Below, piece after piece: positions 37,911-47,073 of a stretch of 51,200 bases of DNA; the first letter of the stretch is position 1, and the number at the start of each line of letters is the position of its first letter. The translations under genes were made by a program, and so were the position numbers. Below the pieces are notes generated by a model. That model saw only the letters and a program-made list of their open reading frames with translations. It did not search any database and was not told where the DNA came from. Origin of the DNA: a virus; the IMG/VR virus record IMGVR_UViG_3300032278_004255, positions 1 to 51,200 of that record. The stretch is one strand, 5' to 3'.

Positions 37911-39947
37911 GTGGCCACCAGCTTCTCCGTCGACGCCGTCTTCCGCGTGGTCGACCGTATGACGCGCCCCATCCGCCGAATGCAAGGCCGGATGGGGCGT
38001 TTCGTCGGTGAGGTGCGCGGAGGCTTCCGCGACCTCGGCCGGTGGGGCGACCGCATCCGGAGCGTCTACCTCGGCGTCGCGGCCGCCGTGCTTGCGGCCA
38101 CCGCCGCCGTGGCCGCCGGACTGCGGCGCGTGATCGAGACCGGGATGGACTTCGACACCGCGATCACCGCGGCCGCCGCGAAGTTCCCAGGAGAGATCCG
38201 TCGAGGCAGCGAGGCCTTCGCCGAGCTCGAGGAGGCGGCCCAGCGCGTGGGGAGCGCGACCGAGTTCACCGCCACCCAGGCGGCCCAGGCGCTCGATTTC
38301 TTGGCCATGGCGGGGTTCAACTCCGAGCAGGCCATCGCGGCCCTGCCGGGCGTGGTCGACCTCGCCACGGCGTCGCAGATGGAGCTCGCCGAGGCGACCG
38401 ACATCGCGTCAGACACTCTCGGCGCGTTCGGCCTGATGACACGGGACACGGCGCAGCTGGGGACCAACCTCGCACGCGTCAACGACGTGCTCGCGCGCAC
38501 TTCGACCTCGGCCAACACCACGGTCGAGCAGATGTTCGAGGCGATCCGCACGGGTGGCGCCGTCGCGCACTCCTCGGGCGCCTCCATCGAGACGTTCAGC
38601 GCGATGCTGGGCGAGCTCGGCAACGCAGGAGTGAAGGGCGCGGAGGCGGGCACGGCGCTGCGGAACGTCTTCCTGCGCCTTCAGAACCCGGCCGCGGCCG
38701 CTCGCCGGCACATCCGCCGGCTGGGGATTCAGACCGTCGACGAGCAAGGGAACTTCCGAGACATCATCGACATCATGGGCCAGTTCGAACAGCGCCTCTC
38801 GGGAATGGGCACTGCGGAGCGCGGGCGCATCCTCGGAGACGTCTTCGGCGCCCGATCGGTGAACGCGGTCAACATCCTGCTCCAGAGCGGCGCTCAGCGC
38901 CTCAACGACTACCGGACCTCCCTCGAGCAGGCGGAGGGAGCCTCGGCCTCGATGGCGGCGACGATGCGCGACACGGCCGGCGGCGACCTCGCGTCGATGA
39001 ACTCGGCGATCGAGGGCTTCTCCCTCCAGGTCTGGGCTCTCATTCGAGGGCCCGTCCGGGGGGTCATCCAGGCCATCACCGAGTGGGTGCGCGCGAACCA
39101 GGACGTGATCTCGAGCGGCATCGAGGACGTGATCCAGTTCCTCACGGCGAACATGCCGACGATCGAGGTGTGGGCTCGGCGAATCGGGATCGCGGTGGCC
39201 ATCGTCGGCACGCTGCTCCTGCTGACGATGGCGGCGTTCGTCGCGGTGATCGTCGCGGTGCCGGCCCTGATCGTCGGCGTCGTGAGTCTCCTGGTGGCCG
39301 CGTGGGAGTGGATCTCCGAAGCCGCGAGCTCGGCGGCTGCGTGGATCGGCGAGGCCTTCGGAGGGGTCTGGGACTCGATTCGAGACTTCGGGATCGCCGT
39401 GCTCGAGTTCGTCGTCGGCTTCTTCGTGCTCCTGCGACGGCAGGCCACGACGCTGCTCCGGCCGGTGATCGACTGGATGGCGGGCGCGGCGGCCTGGATC
39501 GCCGAGCGCTGGCGTCCGATCGGCGCGTTCTTCGGCGCCCTCTGGGCCGGGATCACGACGGCGTTCTCAGGGGCTTGGGACGGGCTGATGAAGCAGGCGG
39601 TGGCCATGTACAGCCGATTCCTCGCCATCTGGCGGCCTCTCCGAGCCTTCTTCGCCAGCCTCTGGAGCGGGGTCGCCCAGCTGTTCGACAGCACCCTCGG
39701 CGGCATCCTCGACCACATCGGCGGGGTGGTCGAGAACGTGCGCGGCGTCGGCCGATCGGAGCTCGACGGTGACGCTCCGCCGCCGTCGGTGGTCAGCCCC
39801 GAGGCGCGCGTCGCGCGCTCCATCTCGGAGAGCACCAGCACCGAGAGGGCCGAGATCACCGTCCGCGCCGGCGACGGTGCTTCGGCCGAGGTGACGCGCC
39901 GCCCGCGAGGCAACACGCTCCTCGTTCCCGCTTCGGGTGCGACGTGA
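37911..39947 (+). CDS. tail tape measure protein
   Basis: A 678-residue protein that sets tail length and occupies the tube lumen. N-terminal FSVDAVFRVVDRMTRPIRRM is typical of Mu-like tape measures, and a long helical TP901-type region (about 75-330) includes TEFTATQAAQALDFLAMAGF, GTALRNVFLRLQNPAAAARR. Hydrophobic segments lie at about 420-465 (IAVAIVGTLLLLTMAAFVAV, ALIVGVVSLLVAAWEW). A 678-residue protein predicts a tail of about 100 nm using the rough 1.5 A per residue rule. GTG 37911, two bases after the chaperone stop. Confidence 0.9.
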   Translation: MATSFSVDAVFRVVDRMTRPIRRMQGRMGRFVGEVRGGFRDLGRWGDRIRSVYLGVAAAVLAATAAVAAGLRRVIETGMDFDTAITAAAAKFPGEIRRGSEAFAELEEAAQRVGSATEFTATQAAQALDFLAMAGFNSEQAIAALPGVVDLATASQMELAEATDIASDTLGAFGLMTRDTAQLGTNLARVNDVLARTSTSANTTVEQMFEAIRTGGAVAHSSGASIETFSAMLGELGNAGVKGAEAGTALRNVFLRLQNPAAAARRHIRRLGIQTVDEQGNFRDIIDIMGQFEQRLSGMGTAERGRILGDVFGARSVNAVNILLQSGAQRLNDYRTSLEQAEGASASMAATMRDTAGGDLASMNSAIEGFSLQVWALIRGPVRGVIQAITEWVRANQDVISSGIEDVIQFLTANMPTIEVWARRIGIAVAIVGTLLLLTMAAFVAVIVAVPALIVGVVSLLVAAWEWISEAASSAAAWIGEAFGGVWDSIRDFGIAVLEFVVGFFVLLRRQATTLLRPVIDWMAGAAAWIAERWRPIGAFFGALWAGITTAFSGAWDGLMKQAVAMYSRFLAIWRPLRAFFASLWSGVAQLFDSTLGGILDHIGGVVENVRGVGRSELDGDAPPPSVVSPEARVARSISESTSTERAEITVRAGDGASAEVTRRPRGNTLLVPASGAT

Positions 39948-41233
39948 GCTGGGAGGACCGGATCCGGGAGGCGGCCTACACGTCTCCGAGCGGAACCCGC
40001 CGCGTCTTCGCCTTCGAGGCCGTCTCCGCCGAGGTCGAGCTCCGAGCGAAGGCCTTTGAGTTCCCCGGGGTCAACGCCACCTACGTCCAAGGCAACGGCC
40101 ACGGGGGGAAGCGCTTCCCGCTGAGGTGCTTCTTCGCTGGCGACGAACACGACCTCGAGGCGGAGGCGTTCGTCGAGGGGCTGCTCGAGCGCGGGGTAGG
40201 GCGGCTCGAGCACCCCTTCTACGGCATCCACGACGTGGTGCCCCTGGGGACGATCACGCGCCGAGACGACCTGAAGGACGCGGCGAACCAGACCGTGATC
40301 GAGGTGACGCTCGCCGTCTCGCTCACCCAGGTCTATCCGACCCTCCGCCCCAGTCGCTCGGCGGAGGTGTCGGCGTCGCTGCGAGCCCTCGACGAGGCCA
40401 GCAGCCAGCAGTTCCAGGACGCGCTGGACCTGAGCACCGCCGCCGCGCGCGCGAGCCAGGAGAGCGCCGTCCGCGCCTCGCTCGCCGCTGCGAGCTCCAC
40501 GCTCGCCGACATCGCGGCCGGCGTCGACGACGTGCGCGACGCGTTCCGAGACGCCCAGGACGCCGTGAACCTCGGCCTCGACGTGCTAATCGGACAGCCG
40601 CTGCAGCTCGCGCAGAGCATCGCCAACCTCGTCCGTGCTCCGGCGCGGTCGGACGTGGCGATCCGTTCCCGGCTCGAGGGATACGGAGACTTCCTCGAGC
40701 GCATCGTCACCGCGCCCTCCGCGCGCCCGGGCGACGCCTTCCTCAGCGGCGTGGTCCTTCCGGGGCGGCGCCGGGTGGTCTCCAACGACTTTCACACCGC
40801 CGTCGTCTTCGCTGTGCAAGGGGTCGCTGGGAGCGTCGAGAGCGTTCTGAATCACCGCTTCCCGGACCGACCCGCCGCCCTGGCAGCGGCGGAGACTCTT
40901 CTCGCGCAGCTCGACCGAGTGGTGCCGTGGATGGAGGAGGGGTTCGGCGAGCTCGCGGAGGCCGGCGCGCCCGCAAGCGTCGACACGGGCGGCACCTACC
41001 AGGCGCTGCAGGAGGCCGTCGCCGTGGCCGCGGGCTTCCTCGTCGACATCTCGTTCACCCTGCTTCCGCAGAGGCGGGTGGTGCTCGACCGACCCCGCAC
41101 GATCATCGACCTCGCGGCCGAGTTCTACGGAGAGGTCGACGCTCGGCTGGACTTCATCCTGCAGACCAACGACCTGAGCGGGGCCGAGATCCTTGAGCTC
41201 CCGCGCGGGCGGGAGTTCGTCTTCTATGCCTGA
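39944..41233 (+). CDS. DNA circularisation protein N-like (Mu gpN/gp43)
   Basis: A 429-residue tail/baseplate protein. The N-terminal DNA_circ_N domain shows WEDRIREAAYTSPSGTRRVF, FEYEDV-like strands (FAFEAVSAEVELRAKAFEFP), YVQGNGHGGKRFPLRCFFAG and GIHDVVPLGTI. The C-terminal part (about 330-429) includes QRRVVLDRPRTIIDLAAEFY, resembling a LysM-like or hub-contact segment. In Mu this protein sits in the baseplate. GTG 39944 overlaps the tape measure. Confidence 0.85.
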   Translation: MSWEDRIREAAYTSPSGTRRVFAFEAVSAEVELRAKAFEFPGVNATYVQGNGHGGKRFPLRCFFAGDEHDLEAEAFVEGLLERGVGRLEHPFYGIHDVVPLGTITRRDDLKDAANQTVIEVTLAVSLTQVYPTLRPSRSAEVSASLRALDEASSQQFQDALDLSTAAARASQESAVRASLAAASSTLADIAAGVDDVRDAFRDAQDAVNLGLDVLIGQPLQLAQSIANLVRAPARSDVAIRSRLEGYGDFLERIVTAPSARPGDAFLSGVVLPGRRRVVSNDFHTAVVFAVQGVAGSVESVLNHRFPDRPAALAAAETLLAQLDRVVPWMEEGFGELAEAGAPASVDTGGTYQALQEAVAVAAGFLVDISFTLLPQRRVVLDRPRTIIDLAAEFYGEVDARLDFILQTNDLSGAEILELPRGREFVFYA

Positions 41234-42269
41234 GCGCCTCGAAGAGGTCGCGCTGCGGATCGCCGCTCAGCGCTGGCTGGCCTGGGAGGACTTCGAGCTC
41301 AGCGTCTCCATCGACCGTCCCGCGACCGTGGGATTCGTGTCGCCGTTCGAGCCCGATCGCCCGGGGTTTCGGGAGGCCTTCGCCCCGCTCGCGTTCACAC
41401 CGATCTCCGTCGAGATCGGGGAAGAGGTGGTGTTCAACGGTACGCTCGTGGACATCACGCCGAAGCGCACCCCAGACGAGCGAACGGTGGAGGTGGCAGG
41501 CTACTCGTTCCCCGCGGTCCTCGGTGACTGCGCGCCGCCCGCGAGCGCCTTCCCGCTCGAGCTCAACGGCTTGAAGCTGAGCAGGATCGCCGAGACGCTC
41601 GTCGCCCCGTTCGGGCTGGACGTGGTGATGGACGCCGACGAGGGCGCTGCGTTCCGACGAGTCGCAGCGAAGCCGGACCAGGCGATCTTCAGCTTCCTCA
41701 TGGAGCTCGCGCAGCAGAGAGGGCTGGTGATCGGCGACACGCCTGCCGGGGCCCTGCGCTTCCTGCGGTCGGCGCCGGGCGGCTCACCAGTCGCTGCGTT
41801 CCGCGAGGGCCAGCCCCCGTTGCTCAGCGTCGAGCCGCGGTTCTCGCCGCAGCAGTACTACAGCGAGGTGACGGCGATCGCGAAGACGCGCGCGGGCCGG
41901 ACGGGCCAGAGCTACACGGTCTCGAACCCGTTCCTCGCCAACGAGGTCCGCCCACACACCTTCGTGCTGGGCGACACCGACGACCCGGACCTTCCGACCG
42001 CCGCGCGAGCGAAGCTTGGCCGGATGCTCGGCAACGCGCTCGCCGTCACGCTCGAGCTGCCGACCTGGCGCAACCCGGGCGGCGCGCTGTGGTGGCCGAA
42101 TCAGACGATCCTGCTCGAGGCACCCGGGGCGATGATCTACCGCGAGACCGAGTTCCTGATCCGTGACGTGTCCCTCCGCCAGACCGCGGAGGCGCAGATC
42201 GCCAAGATAGAGGTCGTGCTCCCGGGCGCGTTCTCTGGCGAGGTGCCGGAGTTTCTCCCATGGGTCTGA
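41226..42269 (+). CDS. baseplate hub protein (Mu gpP/gp44-like)
   Basis: A 347-residue hub protein of the gpD/gp27 type. Features: VALRIAAQRWLAWEDFELSV, ISVEIGEEVVFNGTLVDITP, EVAGYSFPAVLGDCAPPASA, then LAQQRGLVIGDTPAGALRFL, and FLANEVRPHTFVLGDTDD. It forms the trimeric hub holding the spike. ATG 41226 lies inside the previous gene (8-base overlap). Confidence 0.85.
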   Translation: MPERLEEVALRIAAQRWLAWEDFELSVSIDRPATVGFVSPFEPDRPGFREAFAPLAFTPISVEIGEEVVFNGTLVDITPKRTPDERTVEVAGYSFPAVLGDCAPPASAFPLELNGLKLSRIAETLVAPFGLDVVMDADEGAAFRRVAAKPDQAIFSFLMELAQQRGLVIGDTPAGALRFLRSAPGGSPVAAFREGQPPLLSVEPRFSPQQYYSEVTAIAKTRAGRTGQSYTVSNPFLANEVRPHTFVLGDTDDPDLPTAARAKLGRMLGNALAVTLELPTWRNPGGALWWPNQTILLEAPGAMIYRETEFLIRDVSLRQTAEAQIAKIEVVLPGAFSGEVPEFLPWV

Positions 42270-42784
42270 TCTCGCAGCTCCTCTCGTTCACACGGTCGCG
42301 CGTCGACGACGCGCACGTCTCCGACGCGAAGATCGACCCGGGCGGCGGCGCGAACGTCACCGCGCACCACTTCGGACCCCCGGGCGACGACTCGGTCCCG
42401 CTGCCCGGTGACTTCGTGGCGACCTCGCCATCGACCGGAACCGGGACCGAGCAGGTCACCGGGTACATCGACCCAGCCAACGAGCCCGAGGCAGAGGCCG
42501 GAGAGAAGCGGCTCTACTCGAGAGACGGCGACGGCGCCGTCGTCGCGGTCGTGTGGCTGAAGAACGACGGCTCGGTGGTCATCGAGAACGGCGCGGGAGC
42601 GGTCGAGCTCGAGGCTGGGGGCAACGTCACGATCAACGGGGTGACGATCGACACCGACGGCAACGTCACTGCGCCGGGCGAGGTGTCGGCCAGGAGTGCA
42701 TCGCCGGCGACGCGGGTCGCGCTGTCGACCCACCTCCACCCAACCGCCATGGGGCCCAGCGACGCCCCCACACCGGGCACCTGA
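42260..42784 (+). CDS. baseplate spike protein (Mu gp45/gpV-like)
   Basis: A 174-residue puncturing spike with an N-terminal OB-like domain (VSDAKIDPGGGANVTAHHFG, VPLPGDFVATSPSTGTGTEQ), a repetitive beta helix (WLKNDGSVVIENGAGAVELE, GNVTINGVTIDTDGNVTAPG) and a C-terminal tip with HLH (158-160) followed by PTAMGPSDAPTPG. In P2 gpV and phi92 gp138 such an HxH coordinates iron at the tip. ATG 42260 overlaps the hub gene. Confidence 0.87.
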   Translation: MGLISQLLSFTRSRVDDAHVSDAKIDPGGGANVTAHHFGPPGDDSVPLPGDFVATSPSTGTGTEQVTGYIDPANEPEAEAGEKRLYSRDGDGAVVAVVWLKNDGSVVIENGAGAVELEAGGNVTINGVTIDTDGNVTAPGEVSARSASPATRVALSTHLHPTAMGPSDAPTPGT

Positions 42785-43221
42785 TGCCGCTCGATCTCCC
42801 GGCCTTGACCTCGGGGCTCAACGACGTTGCCTCGTCCCCGCCCCCGACGGCGGCGGGGTGCGCGGCATCCTGGGCGAGCGCTGCGCGCGACCACGCGCTT
42901 GGGGTCGCCCCCGCTTCGTCGACCGTCGCCGCGGCCGCAGCCGCGCTCGCGGCGTCGCTCGCGGCTGCGTTCGACAGCGACGACGCTGCGCCCGGCATGG
43001 AGACCGCCTTCGCCGCCTTCGCCGCGACGATCGGCGGCGGCATGGCCGGCTTCGTGCCGACTCCGCCTCCCGGCCCGGTCGGGTTCGCGGCGCAGTTCTC
43101 GGGTCCGAAGCCTGCGACCCACGCGGCCGCGGCCGGCGCCGTCGCGACGCTGATCGACACCTGGATGCGGACCGGGACGGCGACGCCTTCGGGCGGCGGC
43201 GCCCCCGTCGCGTGGAGCTGA
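42784..43221 (+). CDS. unknown tail-region protein
   Basis: A 145-residue protein very rich in Ala, Gly and Pro: helical first half (PLDLPALTSGLNDVASSPPP, AAAALAASLAAAFDSDDAAP), then FVPTPPPGPVGFAAQFSGPK and WMRTGTATPSGGGAPVAWS. It lies between spike and gp46-like genes, so a baseplate or tail-assembly role is likely. The start ATG overlaps the spike stop by one base. No family recognised. Confidence 0.6.
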   Translation: MPLDLPALTSGLNDVASSPPPTAAGCAASWASAARDHALGVAPASSTVAAAAAALAASLAAAFDSDDAAPGMETAFAAFAATIGGGMAGFVPTPPPGPVGFAAQFSGPKPATHAAAAGAVATLIDTWMRTGTATPSGGGAPVAWS

Positions 43222-43223
43222 GC

Positions 43224-43652
43224 GTGACCGACGTCCTGATGCAGCACACCGCCGATGGCGGCGAGATCACGGTCGAGGGGGGGCGTGTCAGGCTCGACGA
43301 TGGCGTCCGGACGGCCGTCTACCTCTCGATGTTCGGCGGCAACGAGCGCGATGCCGGGACGGGTGCCACCGAGAGCGAGCAGTGGTGGGGGAACCTCCTC
43401 GAGGATCAGCCCGCCCGCCGACTCCGGAGCGAGACGCAGCATCTCCTCCGGGCGCTTCCTGCGATCACCGCCAACGTGCGCAGGGTGGAGGACGCCGCCC
43501 GGCGTGACTTGTCCTGGCTCGAGGAGATCGGCGCGACGGTCTCCGCGACGGCGACGCTGCCGGCGGTCCGACGCATCCGGATCGCAGTCGTCGTCGAGAT
43601 CGACGGCGAGAGAACCGAGCTGCGCTTCGAGGAGGAGTGGGCACCAGTATGA
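43224..43652 (+). CDS. Mu gp46-like baseplate protein
   Basis: A 142-residue protein with the gp46 signature: GVRTAVYLSMFGGNERDAGT, EQWWGNLLEDQPARRLRSET and LLRALPAITANVRRVEDAAR, DLSWL. In the contractile-tail wedge it pairs with gp47/J, which follows. GTG 43224 with GGAG seven bases upstream; GTG 43212 is an alternative. Confidence 0.85.
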   Translation: MTDVLMQHTADGGEITVEGGRVRLDDGVRTAVYLSMFGGNERDAGTGATESEQWWGNLLEDQPARRLRSETQHLLRALPAITANVRRVEDAARRDLSWLEEIGATVSATATLPAVRRIRIAVVVEIDGERTELRFEEEWAPV

Positions 43653-44845
43653 GCCTCGAAACACCCACCACCGGCGAGATCGCCGACAACATCCTCGCGC
43701 AGATCGAGGCGAAGTTCGGCCAGAGCGTCCCGCTGCTCGCCAAGGCTTTCCTTCGGGTACTGCCGCGCGCGCTCGCGGGCGTGTTCACCCTGCTCTACAA
43801 GTACTCCGGGTTCATCTTCCTCCAGCTCTTCGTCTCCACCGCGTCCACGCGAGAGACGGTCGTCAACGGCCAGACCCTAATCCCGCTGGTGGAGTGGGGA
43901 CGCCTGTTCGGCGTGGGCGATCCAGAGCCCGCCACGCGCGCCGAGCTCCTCGTCGTCGTCACTGTCGAGGTTCAGTCCGGCGTCCTGGCGGCCGGGTCTC
44001 AGCTCCTCTTCCCTTCGACCGGCGTCGTCTACGTCACCACGGCGTCCGTCGCGCTCGACGCACCGACGAAGACGGTGACGATCCGCGCGGTCTCGGACCA
44101 GGCGGGCGGCGGCGGCGCCGGGGCGATCGGCAACCTCCAGGCCGGTGACGTGCTGAGCTTTGCCAGCCCGCTCGCGAACGTGGCTCGAGACGCCGTGGTG
44201 GACTCTCAGGTGGTCACGGGAGCGGACGGTGAGTCGTGGGACGCCTACCGCGGCCGCGTGCTCCGGAAGGCCGGGCGGCGCCCTCAGGGCGGCGCCTACT
44301 CCGACTACCGAGACTGGGGTGAGGAGGGCGCCGGGATCCTCAACGTGTACCCCTACACGAGCGCGAGCCCCGGGCAGGTCGACGTCTACGTGGAGGCCAC
44401 GGCAGCGAGCTCGGGGAGTCCCGATGGGATCCCCACGGCGGCGCAGCTGGCCGAGGTGTCCAACCTCATCAACCTCGAGGTCGACGGCCTCGCCAGCCGA
44501 AGGCCGGTGAACGCGGCTGTGAACGTGCTGCCGATCACGCGGAGCCCGTTCGACCTCGAGGTGGGTGGCCTTGCGGCCGACGATGTGCCCGCCGCGCAAG
44601 CGGCGATCGAGGCGGCGGTGGACGAGTACCTGCGTTCGCGAGCTCCGTTCATCGCCGGCCTCTCGGTACTTCCGCGCAGGAACCGGATCACTCAGGCCGC
44701 CCTCTCGGGCGTCGTTGATGAGACGGCGAGCGCGCTCGGCGGAAGCATCACCACGGTCGCGCTCTTGGAGGTCGGCGCTCCGCTCGTGGCGCGAGACCTG
44801 GGACAGGGCGAGACGGCGAAGCTCGGCTCCATCAGCTGGGTGTAG
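43649..44845 (+). CDS. baseplate protein J / Mu gp47
   Basis: A 398-residue wedge protein of the baseplate J family. Segments: FLRVLPRALAGVFTLLYKYS, WGRLFGVGDPEPATRAELLV, FPSTGVVYVTTASVALDAPT, then DAYRGRVLRKAGRRPQGGAY, SDYRDW and NVYPYTSASPGQVDVYVEAT. It links the hub to the outer baseplate. ATG 43649 overlaps gp46; GTG 43637 is less likely. Confidence 0.9.
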   Translation: MSLETPTTGEIADNILAQIEAKFGQSVPLLAKAFLRVLPRALAGVFTLLYKYSGFIFLQLFVSTASTRETVVNGQTLIPLVEWGRLFGVGDPEPATRAELLVVVTVEVQSGVLAAGSQLLFPSTGVVYVTTASVALDAPTKTVTIRAVSDQAGGGGAGAIGNLQAGDVLSFASPLANVARDAVVDSQVVTGADGESWDAYRGRVLRKAGRRPQGGAYSDYRDWGEEGAGILNVYPYTSASPGQVDVYVEATAASSGSPDGIPTAAQLAEVSNLINLEVDGLASRRPVNAAVNVLPITRSPFDLEVGGLAADDVPAAQAAIEAAVDEYLRSRAPFIAGLSVLPRRNRITQAALSGVVDETASALGGSITTVALLEVGAPLVARDLGQGETAKLGSISWV

Positions 44846-44853
44846 GAGACAAG

Positions 44854-45642
44854 ATGGCAATCTCACCGCAGGCTGAATATGCCGGGCAGATCGACACGGG
44901 CGATCCGGCCTACCCTCACGGGAAGGCGCGCAACGTGACCACCCCTGGCGACGGTACGGGCACCCCGTTCGAGGAGCGCTGGGTGAACGACCTCTACGGG
45001 TTTCAGCAGGCTCTCTTGGCAGAGGTCGGAGCGGTACCGTCCGGAAACCCGGACGAGGTCGGAGCGTCTCAGTACCTCGACGCGGTGAGGCTGGTCGGCG
45101 GGAGTCATCGGTTCGACGCGAATGGCGAGGTCGAGCTCGTGGACGCGGCCGGCAACCCGGTCACCCTCTCAGGGATCGTGTACGTCGGCGCCAACGGCCT
45201 CATGGTCGACGGCCCGACGACAGAGGTGATCAAGTCCCGGGGCGGCGTCACCCTCGCGGCCGCCAACAAGCTGGCGTGGTGGGACCTCACGCCGCGCCTT
45301 TCGCGGAACTGGACGATCGTCCGCGCCCGTGTCCTGGTGGAGCCGGGAGGAGCGCGCGGCGCGGGCAATCGGGTAGATGCCGTGCTCCAGCACGACGGCT
45401 ACGGCGTCTCCTTTGCCAAGCCGATCTCGGTGACGCAGACAGTCGACGCGTCCGCGAGCGACGACGGCACGGCTGACCGACAGTGGATCACCCTGGCCCC
45501 CGCCGCGCCCGTGGCGGTTGGCGCGGGGGCCATCTGGACGCTCGAGGTGCAGTCGAGCCCATTGGTCACCGGGGCGGGGGACGCGGACACGATTCGCGCC
45601 GCGGTCATCGAGTTCACGACCGGGAAGCTGACGAACATCTAG
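44854..45642 (+). CDS. tail fibre-related protein
   Basis: A 262-residue protein whose N-terminus has the attachment signature of many tail fibres (TPGDGTGTPFEERWVNDLYG, FQQALLAEVGAVPSGNPDEV, SQYLDAV). The rest is beta-rich (ELVDAAGNPVTLSGIVYVGA, WTIVRARVLVEPGGARGAGN). It may be a short fibre or fibre base. GGAG before ATG 44854. The stop TAG shares the bases CTAG with the stop of the opposite-strand lipoprotein gene. Confidence 0.72.
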   Translation: MAISPQAEYAGQIDTGDPAYPHGKARNVTTPGDGTGTPFEERWVNDLYGFQQALLAEVGAVPSGNPDEVGASQYLDAVRLVGGSHRFDANGEVELVDAAGNPVTLSGIVYVGANGLMVDGPTTEVIKSRGGVTLAAANKLAWWDLTPRLSRNWTIVRARVLVEPGGARGAGNRVDAVLQHDGYGVSFAKPISVTQTVDASASDDGTADRQWITLAPAAPVAVGAGAIWTLEVQSSPLVTGAGDADTIRAAVIEFTTGKLTNI

Positions 45643-46268
45643 CGGCAGTGCTGGAACCGCATCTCGACGTTGCAGGCGATCGGGTTCCTGAACTCGTGGA
45701 CTTCGCCGCAGGTAGGGATCGGCTCGAACTCCCGGCATTCCCCTGGGGCGGGGTCGACGCAGTAGAGGAACCACCCTCCGCCCGTACCGTCGGGCGCCGA
45801 GGGCGAACAGGTCGCACGGACGGGGTACTGGAGCTCCTCCACGCCGTCGCAGTTCCAGTCGAAGCTACCGTCTCCCCGGTCCACCGTGCGCCAGCCGGGT
45901 GCGTCTGGGTACACGTCTCGGCTGAGGTCGTAGCAGTCCCCGGCGACGTCGACGAAGCCGTCCGGAAGGAAGCCGCGGCAGAAGTAGGGGCGCGTCACCT
46001 CGGGATCGCCGTAGCCATCGCGATCCATGTCTCGGTACGCGATGCAGTCGGGCCCGCCGTCGAGGCCCGAGTCGGTTCCGGCGTCGAGGCCTGAGTCTCG
46101 GGCGAGCTCGCCAGCGTCCTGGCCGCCGTCTTCATCGACCCCCGCGTCCCCGGCGGCGGCGTCGGACGCGCTCGAAGCGTCCTCGTCGGCGCCGGCGTCC
46201 ACCGGCGGCGCCCCGTCGCACGCGACGACGCTCGTCGCGAGGACCAGAGCCCAGATCCAGCGCTCCAT
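45639..46268 (-). CDS. predicted lipoprotein with metal-binding motif, antisense to tail genes
   Basis: A 209-residue protein: signal peptide, lipobox SVVAC with Cys17, then a long Asp/Ala/Gly-rich linker (about 20-80). A Cys-rich domain follows, starting CIAYRDMDRDGYGDPEVTRP and continuing FVDVAGDCYDLSRDVYPDAP. DMDRDGYGD resembles the Ca-binding or MopE-type motif common in myxobacterial surface proteins. ATG 46268 after AAGGGGG; GTG 46298 is unlikely. It interrupts the baseplate gene order between fibre and gp48, so it is probably a lysogenic-conversion cargo gene taken from a host. Confidence 0.78.
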   Translation of the reverse strand: MERWIWALVLATSVVACDGAPPVDAGADEDASSASDAAAGDAGVDEDGGQDAGELARDSGLDAGTDSGLDGGPDCIAYRDMDRDGYGDPEVTRPYFCRGFLPDGFVDVAGDCYDLSRDVYPDAPGWRTVDRGDGSFDWNCDGVEELQYPVRATCSPSAPDGTGGGWFLYCVDPAPGECREFEPIPTCGEVHEFRNPIACNVEMRFQHCR

Positions 46269-46301
46269 CAGAACCCCCTTCGTCGCCACGGTAGCCACGG
46301 A

Positions 46302-47066
46302 ATGTTCTTTCGCATCCTACAACACCTCCTGCCGGACGGCGCGGCGTGGCGCACCACGGTGCAGAAGCGGCTCCGGACCCTGCTCGAGGCGCTCGCCGAG
46401 GAGCCGGCGGCGGTGCGCGTGTTCGTCGACAAGGTCTATCGGGACCTCTTCCCGGAGAGCACGCGGGAGCTCGCGGCCTGGGAGCGCTTCTTCGTCCTCC
46501 CGGGCAACGGAGACGACACGACCCGCCGCCAGCGCCTGGCCGCTGCGTGGCAGGAAACCGGGGGGCAGGCGCCGCGGTACCTGCAGGACATCGTCCAGGC
46601 CGCTGGCTTCGACCTCTACGTGCACGAGTGGTGGTCATCGGGGCCGCCGTGGGTGGCTCGAGACCCCCGCGCCCACACCCAGGTGCCGCTGATCGGGACG
46701 GTCCAATGCGGCGAGCCGGACGCCCTGTGCGGAGAGGTCAGCGCGCAGTGCAACGCGTTCCTCGCGAACGAGCCCGGCTACCTCGTCAACATCGACCTGA
46801 CCCCGACCGCCCCTCCGCGGGTCCCAGACGACCCGGCCGCCTGGCCCTACTTCGTCTACTTCGGCGGCGCGTCCTTCGGCGACCGGGTGTCCATCACGGT
46901 CGCCCGCCGTCGCGAGCTCGAGGACCTGCTCCTGAAGCTCTGCCCGGCCCAGCACTGGATCGTCCTGATGGTCGACTGGGTGGGCGAGGCGACCACGCGC
47001 GTGACCCTCGCGGGCGACACCCGCACGACCTTGAGCGGAGACACCCGCTTCACCCTCGGACTCTGA
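46302..47066 (+). CDS. Mu gp48-like tail protein (DUF2313)
   Basis: A 254-residue protein related to Mu gp48/YmfQ: ILQHLLPDGAAWRT, RDLFPESTRELAAWERFFVL, QRLAAAWQETGGQAPRYLQD, then PYFVYFGG and KLCPAQHWIVLMVDW. The C-terminal TRVTLAGDTRTTLSGDTRFT is a short tandem motif. Normally it follows gp47/J, as the outer wedge. Here the fibre and lipoprotein genes intervene. ATG 46302 has no strong ribosome site. Confidence 0.82.
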   Translation: MFFRILQHLLPDGAAWRTTVQKRLRTLLEALAEEPAAVRVFVDKVYRDLFPESTRELAAWERFFVLPGNGDDTTRRQRLAAAWQETGGQAPRYLQDIVQAAGFDLYVHEWWSSGPPWVARDPRAHTQVPLIGTVQCGEPDALCGEVSAQCNAFLANEPGYLVNIDLTPTAPPRVPDDPAAWPYFVYFGGASFGDRVSITVARRRELEDLLLKLCPAQHWIVLMVDWVGEATTRVTLAGDTRTTLSGDTRFTLGL

Positions 47067-47073
47067 GGACTCG

